From Oscillospiraceae bacterium (GTDB taxonomy: Bacteria > Bacillota > Clostridia > Oscillospirales > Ruminococcaceae): a stretch of 64,000 nucleotides of DNA. The notes under the pieces were generated by a model that was not told the origin of the DNA, did not search any database, and saw nothing but the letters and a program-made list of their open reading frames with translations. Position numbers and translations under genes: made by a program. This document shows, one piece after another, positions 15,670 to 22,710 of the stretch (within the stretch, counting starts at the first letter, position 1; every line of letters begins with the position of its first letter). The DNA lies in contig CP107210.1 of the NCBI GenBank assembly GCA_025757985.1, positions 930,001-994,000 on the forward strand. The letters are read 5' to 3'.

Positions 15670-16064
15670 ACGGTTTCCTCGCTGTCATGGGTGTTTTTCT
15701 TCATAGGCTTGCCTCTCTTTCGTTTCATGCCCGCGCGGATGGCGGGCTGCATGGCTTCGTAATAATAACTGTCGGACTTGAACACAAGGAGTTTCGGGCA
15801 GAGGATTTCAGACTTGAACCACGCCCACAGCACCTGTTCGGCGGTCATGCCGTGATAGGTGAAGAACCCGCAGGCGGCAAACGGCGCAGCACCTAAAATG
15901 CACATCCAACCGATTTCCTCGGTGCCGACATACGGCTGCAAGGCAAAGTAGATGCCTACGGCCACGCCGACCGCCAGCACCGAGCAAATAAACTGCCGGG
16001 TGTTCAGCCCGAAAAAGATGTTTTCGTGGTAGTCGCGGACTTCTTTCGGTATTTTGATTTCTAT
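15666..16064 (-). CDS. PrgI family conjugation protein
   Basis: Small membrane protein of the type IV machine with two hydrophobic segments (RQFICSVLAVGVAVGIYFAL, IGWMCILGAAPFAACGFF). The conserved family start EIKIPKEVRDYHENIFFGLNTRQF lies upstream of the first in-frame GTG (15980). Extending to it leaves ATA at 16064-16062 as the only initiator at the right distance (6 bases) from GGAAGGAA, so the usual ATG appears to be replaced by ATA. Downstream initiation at GTG would lose about 28 residues. PrgI normally sits with VirB4 in the transfer operon, as here. Confidence 0.82.
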   Translation of the reverse strand: MEIKIPKEVRDYHENIFFGLNTRQFICSVLAVGVAVGIYFALQPYVGTEEIGWMCILGAAPFAACGFFTYHGMTAEQVLWAWFKSEILCPKLLVFKSDSYYYEAMQPAIRAGMKRKRGKPMKKNTHDSEETV

Positions 16065-16146
16065 ACTGCATTCCTTCCTTCTTTAATAAATAGGTTGAAT
16101 TTATCCTATAATTCGTGTATACTATACTCAAAGGAGGCGTTGAATT

Positions 16147-16389
16147 ATGGTTATTAACACAGACAATCTTGTATCCATCACGGAGGCCAACCAGAATTTT
16201 TCCCGTGTAGCACGGATGGTTGATGAGAACGGCGCGGCGGTCATCTTAAAGAATAATGTCCCGCGTTATGTGCTAATGGAGTTCAGCCAAGTCGAGGACG
16301 AGCAACAGGCGAAAGACGAGGACATTCTCGAAATCTCCAAGCGTCTGATTGCCAAAAACAAGCAAGCCTATGAGGTACTTGCCAAATGA
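16147..16389 (+). CDS. Antitoxin of Phd/YefM family
   Basis: 80 aa. The N-terminal DNA-binding part (LVSITEANQNFSRVARMVDENGAAVILKNNVPRYVLM) is typical of Phd/YefM, followed by a C-terminal toxin-neutralising tail. AAGGAGG precedes the ATG. It overlaps the Doc toxin gene by 4 bases. It should bind its own promoter and repress the pair, and neutralise Doc. Inserted antisense between prgI and the VirB6-like gene. Confidence 0.9.
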   Translation: MVINTDNLVSITEANQNFSRVARMVDENGAAVILKNNVPRYVLMEFSQVEDEQQAKDEDILEISKRLIAKNKQAYEVLAK

Positions 16390-16763
16390 AAACGCTGAGC
16401 AAGGAACAGGTTTTAAGGCTGCATAATGCTCTGTTGGAGACATTTGGCGGTACTGCCGGCATCCGTGACGATGGTTTATTGGAATCTGCTTTGAATGCTC
16501 CTTTTGCTACATTCGGCGGGCAGTATCTATATCCATCCGTGCAGGCAAAGGCGGCACAGCTTGGATTTGGCTTAGTCTGCAATCACCCATTCGTGGATGG
16601 CAACAAGCGCATCGGCGCCCACGTTATGCTGGTTTTTCTGGCAATTAACGGAATTGAACTTGACTACACGCAGGAAGAACTGATTGACATTATTTTGCAA
16701 ATTGCAAGCGGTCGTGCAAAGGCAGCGGATTTGCTGGAATGGATTCTCTATCATCAGGCGTAA
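16386..16763 (+). CDS. doc: Doc-family toxin (Fic fold, death-on-curing)
   Basis: 125 aa. Fic-type active site HPFVDGNKRIGAH at about 66-78, with catalytic His, acidic residue and the G-N-K-R anion hole, all intact. Doc toxins phosphorylate elongation factor Tu and stop translation until the antitoxin binds. ATGA overlap with the antitoxin gene. Likely keeps the element in its host (addiction). Confidence 0.92.
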   Translation: MKTLSKEQVLRLHNALLETFGGTAGIRDDGLLESALNAPFATFGGQYLYPSVQAKAAQLGFGLVCNHPFVDGNKRIGAHVMLVFLAINGIELDYTQEELIDIILQIASGRAKAADLLEWILYHQA

Positions 16764-16768
16764 TATTT

Positions 16769-16798
16769 GCGGCGCACCATAATGGTGCGTCGCTTTTG
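16769..16798 (+). terminator. Terminator after doc
   Basis: GCGCACCAT/ATGGTGCGTC hairpin with a one-base loop centre (the real loop is a few bases), followed by GCTTTT. Confidence 0.6.
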
Positions 16799-16800
16799 CT

Positions 16801-17637
16801 TTACAACCCCATAATTTCTTTCACGATGCGGTCACAGCCCTTAATGGCTCCGACCAGCACCAGCAGGTTAAATGCCAACTCGCCAACATACGTCCACACT
16901 GCCGTCACCACAGATGCACCGGTATCCACGGCGGGCGGGCTGGACGAGATGGCGGAGAAAATAATACAGGACAAGGCAATCACCACGCCCTGCAAACAGA
17001 CCCCTGCATAGCTGCGGATGAAGTTTTTGCCCACGCTGCTGGTGGGTTCACCCGCAAATGTGGACAACGGAATCGGCGCAATCGCGGCGTACATCCACAG
17101 GCTGAACATTCTGCCGTAAACGGTCAAAATCATGGTAAAAGACAGAACTGTTATCAGCAGCCCGCCGATCAATGTGACCGCCCACAGCGGAATGGAATCC
17201 CAAAAGCCCACGTTGTTGATGGCGTCGATCAACTCCTGCGGCAGCGATACGCTGCTCATCCCGGAGCTGCCCGATTGGGTAATAATGGTGGACACCATGC
17301 CCTGCACAATGGAAAACACCGCCAGCATTAACTCCAACCCATAGGTCACCGCGCCCTTGGCAAGCGCAAAGCGGATGAACAGTTTGAGGGCGTGTTCGGG
17401 CTTTTTCACTTCCACAAAGCTGCCGCAGGTTTTCATAACGCCCACGGCAAAGAAAAGCACCAACAGCCCATAGCCAATCGCCTGCAAAGCGCCGTGAATG
17501 CCGGTCATTACGTTCCAGACTTGCCCGCCTTTGAAGGTCTGCGGGCTTTCGGTCAGCAGCGACCATATTTCTGCCAGCTTGTCATTCCATGTGGAGAGTG
17601 CGACGTTTAAGTTGCTGACGATCCATGACTCACCCAC
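16801..17637 (-). CDS. VirB6/TrbL-like conjugation membrane protein
   Basis: 278 aa with five or six hydrophobic segments (for example ALQAIGYGLLVLFFAVGVM, PLWAVTLIGGLLITVLSFTMILTVYG, CLQGVVIALSCIIFSA). This is the CD1105-like polytopic channel protein of Tn1549-type elements, placed in the order expected between Maff2 and PrgI. It should form the inner part of the DNA transfer channel. No damage seen. Confidence 0.85.
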   Translation of the reverse strand: MGESWIVSNLNVALSTWNDKLAEIWSLLTESPQTFKGGQVWNVMTGIHGALQAIGYGLLVLFFAVGVMKTCGSFVEVKKPEHALKLFIRFALAKGAVTYGLELMLAVFSIVQGMVSTIITQSGSSGMSSVSLPQELIDAINNVGFWDSIPLWAVTLIGGLLITVLSFTMILTVYGRMFSLWMYAAIAPIPLSTFAGEPTSSVGKNFIRSYAGVCLQGVVIALSCIIFSAISSSPPAVDTGASVVTAVWTYVGELAFNLLVLVGAIKGCDRIVKEIMGL

Positions 17638-17670
17638 AGGACATCACCGCCTTTCCTCTTGGTATGACCC

Positions 17671-17991
17671 TCACGCGGTAATGAGGTCGAGGATTTCTTT
17701 GGCGAACGTAATCACCAGCCCGCCGGCCAGCGTCAGGAAACCTTGGCTGCGCTGGCTGGGGTCGTGGCTCTGCAAAGACAGACCAACCTGCACGATGCCC
17801 CACCCCAGCAGGATAAGCCCCACCGCGCGGATCAGCGAAAAGATGAACGTGGAGAGATTTTCCACGACCACCAGCGGGTCACTGGCGGCAAAGGCGGGCA
17901 TGGCAAAAACAACGCCGCACACCATGACGGCGTACAGCGCAAACAAATTGAGAGAAATTTTCACGGATTTTTTGTTATGATTCAGCTTCAT
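17671..17991 (-). CDS. Maff2-family mobile element membrane protein
   Basis: 106 aa. An N-terminal hydrophobic, signal-like segment ending near AFA-AS, then a second transmembrane stretch (FIFSLIRAVGLILLGWGIVQVG) and FLTLAGGLVITFAKEIL. Maff2 is a VirB2-like small protein of these elements, usually just after virD4. Its start overlaps the virD4 stop by 4 bases, showing the original operon. Confidence 0.85.
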   Translation of the reverse strand: MKLNHNKKSVKISLNLFALYAVMVCGVVFAMPAFAASDPLVVVENLSTFIFSLIRAVGLILLGWGIVQVGLSLQSHDPSQRSQGFLTLAGGLVITFAKEILDLITA

Positions 17992-18854
17992 TTGGGTCTC
18001 CTGATTCTTTGTATGGTAGGCTTCATTTCTGCGGGTTCGGCGGGCAGAAAGTCGTCCATATCCAGCAGTTCGTAATTTTCGGGTGCGCCGGGCAGATCGT
18101 CCCGCGCGTTGTCGGCAGCGGTGTAGTCGTAAGGGGCTGCGCCGCCGTCCTCGGTGTAGCGGATGTTCGGATGTTTGAGCAGATTATACTTGAAATCCAC
18201 CACAGGGCGTTCTCCTCGGATGAACAGGATGCACTTGCCGTTGTCCAGTAACCGCACCTCGTCCGGGGTCATAAGATCACGCCCGGATTGCTGGTTATTG
18301 ATGCTGTAACTGCCGCTGCGGCCTTTGCTTTGGTTGTAGCTGGTGGTGGAGATAGTCTCCTTGCCCAGCAGTTCCGAAACGTACTTGTGGGTTTCTTTCT
18401 CGGTGCCGCCAAGGTAGAGAAACTCATCGCACAGGCCAACCAGCGATTCCCAATCGTCCTTGTACATGGCCTTTAGCTGCGCCATGTTCTGCACGATGAT
18501 GGAGCAGAAAATAGCGCGGGAACGCATGGTGGCAAGGGCAGACAAAAAGGTGTCTTTCGGCAAGGAAATGTTCGCGTACTCGTCCATAAGGCAATGCACC
18601 GGCACAGGCAGACGTCCTTTGTGTACGCGGTCCGCTTGACGGTACAGCGTCTGGATTAGCTGGGTATAAATCATACCGACCAGATAATTCAGCGACTTAT
18701 CCGAGTCCGGGATGCAGCAGAACAGCGCGATTTTGCGCTCGCCCAATTCCTGCAAATGCAGTTCGTCCGTCATGGTCAGCTTGGCGATGGACGGCAGATT
18801 GAACGCGGCAAGGCGCACACCTACACTTACCAAAATCGACTTCGCCGTTTTGCC
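17988..18854 (-). pseudogene. virD4 coupling protein, 3' fragment
   Basis: C-terminal 280-290 codons of a VirD4/TraG coupling ATPase, resuming at KTAKSILVSVGVRLAAFNLPSIAKL and including SIADEY-like LMDEYANISLPKDTFLSALATMRSR and the end motif LLDNGKCILFIRGERPVVDFKYN. The 5' part lies at 24682-25607; the break is the insertion of the Tn4451-like element. It has no RBS of its own at the junction, though an internal ATG at 18833 could start translation. Confidence 0.88.
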
Positions 18855-18898
18855 AGAGACGAAAAGTCAAGGACTTTTTCATCAAATTCACAAAGTAG

Positions 18899-19057
18899 TC
18901 ACATTTTGCGGACTTCCTCACGGAGCAGACGCTTGATTTTGTCCTCCATCGTCTCTTTTGCGGTCTGGCTGAAATGGACACGGACGATATAGGTTGTCTT
19001 GCCGATCTGCTTTCTGACAGTAGGGCAAGGGGTGCTGTTGGTTGCGGTATTGTTCAT
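18899..19057 (-). CDS. TnpW-like small transposon protein
   Basis: 52 aa: an N-terminal TVRKQIGKTTYIVRVHFS and a basic helical end EDKIKRLLREEV. This type of small protein lies at the end of Tn4451/CTn mobilizable modules, often named TnpW or transposon-encoded protein. AGGAGG lies 7 bases before the ATG. It begins 45 bases inside the element end. Function unknown; a DNA-binding accessory role in excision is possible. Confidence 0.75.
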   Translation of the reverse strand: MNNTATNSTPCPTVRKQIGKTTYIVRVHFSQTAKETMEDKIKRLLREEVRKM

Positions 19058-19243
19058 TCAAAATCCTCCTGTAAATGAAAAATGCCCGGTGACTATTCAT
19101 CATCGGGCGGTGTCGGTATAAGGGAAGAAGGCAAGGCGGCAACATTAAGGTATCTATAAAAACCTTGCCGTCTTTGCCACGCTTGCCGTGTTCCTGTTGT
19201 CAGTCTCGGAGATAGCAGACCCATGCTGTGCCGTCTTTCTCGG

Positions 19244-19543
19244 TCACAAGTCTGTCCCCGATCGTCTGCAAATGCCATGCTCACGCTCGTCCAGCGTGTA
19301 GGGGCAGTTCGCACATTCCTCGCCGTACTGTCTCATGATAACAGGCAGATAGCCCAGCTCCTGCAACATATCAATCTGGCGGTCGGTGAGGGTGGCTTCA
19401 AAGGCAAGGCATTTCCGGGTGTGTTCGTCCAGCTCGATCAGGTCGGAAAGCGGTCTGCCATCGGTCAAAGCTTCTCCGCTCAAAAGGCGTTTTGCCGTTC
19501 TGCGGATGGGGTTGTACTCGTTCTTCCAGTCGTATTTTTTCAT
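19244..19543 (-). CDS. Conserved mobile-element protein, unknown function
   Basis: 99 aa beginning MKKYDWKNEYNPIRRTAKRLL, with a CANCPYT motif near the end. Such proteins accompany MobA/MobL relaxases in Clostridia elements. The start overlaps the relaxase stop by 4 bases. After about residue 87 (LDEREH) a shifted frame reads on for some 20 sensible residues (LQTIGDRLVTEKDGTAWVCY), so the annotated C-terminus may result from a frameshift. Confidence 0.72.
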   Translation of the reverse strand: MKKYDWKNEYNPIRRTAKRLLSGEALTDGRPLSDLIELDEHTRKCLAFEATLTDRQIDMLQELGYLPVIMRQYGEECANCPYTLDEREHGICRRSGTDL

Positions 19544-21036
19544 CGTGTCATATCCTCCTTTTTGTGTCGTGTTTGGGGTCGATTTTGGAGCATTTGTTCC
19601 TCTGTACGCTCGTTAAATCGGGCGGCAGTATCTACACACGACTTGACCTTCCAAAGACGGTGTAAATCGTCTCTGACGGTCTTAAACTCGCCGTAGGTGG
19701 TGTTGTGCGCCAGTTCCAGCTCGTCATACTCTTCGGTCAGCTTTTTCATATCCACCTTGCCGTCCGGGAACTCTCCGGTCAGCTTGCGTCTGGCGGCGTA
19801 GAACTGTTTCAGTTCCGCTTCATGCTCTGCCTTGTACTTGGCTCTGGGCTTCTCAAACTTGATTTTCTGCAAGCCGTCATAGACAGGCTTCAAGCTCTGG
19901 AAAGCAGCGGAGCTGTCATAGAGCTGCTTAATTGCTTTCATTCGGGCGGTCTGTTCGTCCAGCGTTTTCTTCAAGCTCTCTGTGGCAGCACTGTGTTCGC
20001 TGACACGGCTTTCCAAATCTTCAAGGGAGTAAATGCCGTTTGCCCGGAGATAATTGAAAGTCTCGTTCATCTCCTTTAGATTGCTGACCTTGCCTTTCTG
20101 CGAATACGCCCCGGCTCTGCGCTGGGTGTAATAGGCGTTCAGCAGAGAAACAAGGTCGGGTGCCTGCGGCTTGGCAAGCTCTGCTTTTGCTTCGGCAATC
20201 CAATCGAACAGGAGAGCGATTTTCTTCTTGATGTCCCGGATAACGGCATTGGTTGCCTTGATCCAGCGGTTGAACTCGCCCTTTTCGGTGCGTATGCCTT
20301 TCTTCTCCATTGCCCGGACGGTTGCGCCCTCGTGGACGGTGGGAAGAAGCTCCACGCCCTGACGCTCATAGCTTCGGTGGTCGATACGAACGTCAAGCTC
20401 CTTTTCCGCAAACTTGGCGTTGCATAGCTCCGCCCATGTCTGCCGCCAGTATTCCAGCGTTTCGGGACTGCCCCAGTCGGTAGTGGGAACGGCGTTGAAA
20501 ACAAACTCGCCGTTCTGGTCTCGGATACGGTTGCCGTCCTCGTCCAGCTCATACACCCGGCGTTGCTTTAGTCCCCATTTGCCGTTCTGATCGATGGGGC
20601 GGATAGGGCAAAGCACATGAAAATGCGGGTTTGGTATGCCGCCGTCCTCCCGGTCTGGCTGGTGTACGGCGAAGTCAACCACCATGCCACGGCTCACAAA
20701 GTTCTCCAACAAAAATTGCCTTGCAAGAGCGATGTTTTCCTCAAGGGAAAATTCATTCTGCAAGGCAATGTCAAAGCTGTATGCAAGCTGGGCGTTCTTT
20801 CCACGCTCGGCTTTTTCCACGGCGTTCCATAGGGTCTGGCGGTCTGCGTATTCTGGCGGTGCATGGGACGGCAGGAGAATGTCGGAGCAGATCACGCCGC
20901 CCTTGCGGGTGTAGTCGCTGTATTCGCCGTAATACTCGCTATACAATCGCTCCCCGGCACGGTAGGCGGCAGAAGCAATAGCGGACTGTCCTGCGCTTCG
21001 CTTAGTCTGCGTGACGCTCAGATGAAATAGTGCCAT
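19540..21036 (-). CDS. MobA/MobL (MobQ) family relaxase
   Basis: 498 aa. The N-terminal relaxase domain starts MALFHLSVTQTKRSAGQSAIASAAYRAG, has the metal-binding NPHFHVLCPIRP (about residue 137) and a catalytic Tyr candidate in AAYRAGE. The C-terminal half is coiled-coil. It nicks oriT and stays bound to the 5' end so the excised circle can be mobilised by other conjugation systems. The candidate oriT 600 bases upstream has the RSF1010-type core expected for MobQ. The closest named relative in Tn4451 is TnpZ. Confidence 0.9.
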   Translation of the reverse strand: MALFHLSVTQTKRSAGQSAIASAAYRAGERLYSEYYGEYSDYTRKGGVICSDILLPSHAPPEYADRQTLWNAVEKAERGKNAQLAYSFDIALQNEFSLEENIALARQFLLENFVSRGMVVDFAVHQPDREDGGIPNPHFHVLCPIRPIDQNGKWGLKQRRVYELDEDGNRIRDQNGEFVFNAVPTTDWGSPETLEYWRQTWAELCNAKFAEKELDVRIDHRSYERQGVELLPTVHEGATVRAMEKKGIRTEKGEFNRWIKATNAVIRDIKKKIALLFDWIAEAKAELAKPQAPDLVSLLNAYYTQRRAGAYSQKGKVSNLKEMNETFNYLRANGIYSLEDLESRVSEHSAATESLKKTLDEQTARMKAIKQLYDSSAAFQSLKPVYDGLQKIKFEKPRAKYKAEHEAELKQFYAARRKLTGEFPDGKVDMKKLTEEYDELELAHNTTYGEFKTVRDDLHRLWKVKSCVDTAARFNERTEEQMLQNRPQTRHKKEDMTR

Positions 21037-21361
21037 CGGCTTTCAACTCCTTTTCTCTGTTCGCTTGACTGATATGGGTAATCGCCATGTGACGGACGGC
21101 TCGCTGGACTTCGGACAGGGAAAAGATGTGTTCCATCAGCTCTGTCATTTCGGTGCGTGTGAGATCTTTGACCTCCGGGGCAAGGCTCTCAATCGTGCCG
21201 CCCAGATTGCAAAGGCGGTGGGTGCGCTTGGTGCGTTCGCCTTTCTCCAGATACTTCTTTCTGTTCTCCAGACGCTCCAGCTTGTGCTGTTCCTGTGCAA
21301 GCTGCGTCTCAGCTCGTTCCTTTTCGGCTCGGAGCTGGTCGAGGGTTTTCGGTTTTGTCAT
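21002..21361 (-). CDS. DUF3847-like mobilization accessory protein
   Basis: 119 aa: a coiled-coil N-terminus (RAEKERAETQLAQEQHKLERLENRKKYLEKGERTKRTHRLCNLGG) then a small helical domain. This is usual just before MobA/MobL relaxase genes. ATG at 21361 chosen since GGAGG lies 8 bases upstream. It overlaps the relaxase start by 35 bases, so expression is coupled. Probably a relaxosome helper; this is inferred from position. Confidence 0.75.
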   Translation of the reverse strand: MTKPKTLDQLRAEKERAETQLAQEQHKLERLENRKKYLEKGERTKRTHRLCNLGGTIESLAPEVKDLTRTEMTELMEHIFSLSEVQRAVRHMAITHISQANREKELKADGTISSERHAD

Positions 21362-21636
21362 TGGGATTGACCTCCTTTTTTGATTTTGGGGATAAAAAAA
21401 GACCGTCAACTTTTCGCATAGTGCGACCAGTCAACGGTCAGTTTTTCGGTATTCAGTTTTTCAAACTTGCTGGCGGCGAACAGCATTTTATGCTGTTTGC
21501 GGACGGCAAGTCCACAGGGGATAGCCGCATTAGCGGCGCAAGGGGGTGTAGCCACCTTGACGGAACGAAGTGACGCAACATTCTCGGTCATGCAGTTTTC
21601 TTCTGCTGACCGGGAATGAAGCTCCGCAGGACGCAC

Positions 21637-21672
21637 TACTCTCGATAGGAGAGTATAGAAGTGCGCCCTTTA
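21637..21672 (+). other. Candidate oriT of the mobilizable element (RSF1010-like nic region)
   Basis: Inverted repeat TACTCTC/GAGAGTA with a 5-base loop (21637-21655) followed 3 bases later by AAGTGCGCCCTTT (21659-21671). AAGTGCGCCCT is the nic-region core of the RSF1010/pTF1 MobQ oriT family, and the inverted repeat sits on the expected side. Confidence 0.72.
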
Positions 21673-21710
21673 GTTCCTAAAGGGATTTTATCAGTTCGCC
21701 AAACTGGAAG

Positions 21711-22229
21711 TTATAGTGCAATCTTTTTCCATTTTCTAATCTTGGTTCTAAAGGTTCCGAACGGAGCAACTGTATTAACATGTATGAATTTGTATACTTC
21801 CCAGACAGCTGTTTTAGTTGCTTCGTCAGCCCATTTTCTCATATGTGGTTTAAATAATTCTTCATCACTCAGAGAATCAATCATTGCATAAATAGAGTTG
21901 ATATTCTCATTCAATCTGTCTTTCAATTCTTGCAGTGACAGCTGAGCATATGTATCTGTGAACCATTGATATAATTCGCCAAGCTGATTCCACTTAAAAT
22001 TATCCGAAGGAGTTTTGACAGGAATACCCTTTCTTTCGTCTGATTCCCATTTAATAACAAGAGTTGTCCAGCCAACCTGATAAGCAAGATTTTCTGCCGG
22101 AGTTCGATCGATCTCATCAATTCTCTTATCTTTTAAATGCTCCGGAATATCATTAAATTCTGAAATATATTTTGCAAAGCTTTTATTTATCTCGTTTTTA
22201 AGTTCGTCTTTATTCTCATATGTTCTCAA
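21711..22229 (-). CDS. ClbS/DfsB-family four-helix protein (cargo)
   Basis: 172 aa, all-helical. It opens RTYENKDELKNEINKSFAKYISEFNDIPEHLKDKR and includes NLAYQVGWTTLVIKWE and WNQLGELYQWFTDTYAQLS, the pattern of ClbS/DfsB proteins of the DinB-like superfamily. ClbS protects DNA from colibactin by hydrolysing it; most relatives have no proven substrate. The AT-rich codon use differs from neighbouring tnp genes, so it is a recently acquired passenger. Confidence 0.8.
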   Translation of the reverse strand: MRTYENKDELKNEINKSFAKYISEFNDIPEHLKDKRIDEIDRTPAENLAYQVGWTTLVIKWESDERKGIPVKTPSDNFKWNQLGELYQWFTDTYAQLSLQELKDRLNENINSIYAMIDSLSDEELFKPHMRKWADEATKTAVWEVYKFIHVNTVAPFGTFRTKIRKWKKIAL

Positions 22230-22332
22230 TAGTCTATCTCCTCAGCTTCCGATTTGTTGCTCACTTTTCGTATTCAAATTATACCATAAAACTTGTGAAC
22301 ATTTCTACCGCAACTTTGGACTATATGAGAAA

Positions 22333-22365
22333 AGTCCGAACAGTTTTCTGCCCGGACTTCCTCGC
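22333..22365 (-). terminator. Terminator after tnpV
   Basis: Minus-strand arms AAGTCCG/CGGACTT followed by TTCTC, right after the tnpV stop. Confidence 0.7.
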
Positions 22366-22710
22366 TCAATCGTAAATCAATTCCGCTTTCACAATCTCCT
22401 CTGCCTGTGCCTTGCAAGCGTTCATCTGCCGCACCCATTCCATTTGGTTTTCGGCTTTCAGCCTTTCGGTCACGCCGTACTGCTTTGCCAGTTGCGGCAC
22501 GATCAGCTCCATTCGGTTTTGTGCCGCTTCGTCAATCTCGGCGCAATGCTCAAAGAGCCTATCGGATAGCACCAGCTCATTGAACAGTATCGGGCGGTGC
22601 ATTTCCAGATACGCCTTGCGGAGTCTGCCGTAGTGTCCGAGGGGCTTTGTCTTGCGGATAATGATGTTCGGGATAAGATAATCACCGTTCTGTGTGTAAG
22701 TGATATTCAT
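22366..22710 (-). CDS. tnpV: TnpV-like transposon protein
   Basis: 114 aa, containing GHYGRLRKAYLEMHRPILFNELVLSDRLFEHCAEIDEAA, typical of TnpV from Tn4451-family elements. Starts within the last codons of the recombinase gene (4-base overlap). No enzymatic motif; its role in transposition is not established. Confidence 0.85.
   Translation of the reverse strand: MNITYTQNGDYLIPNIIIRKTKPLGHYGRLRKAYLEMHRPILFNELVLSDRLFEHCAEIDEAAQNRMELIVPQLAKQYGVTERLKAENQMEWVRQMNACKAQAEEIVKAELIYD

Noticed and set aside
21406..21636. 76-codon frame upstream of the DUF3847-type gene
   Set aside because: No family, no convincing RBS, and it lies beside the oriT-like region; more likely non-coding transfer-origin DNA.
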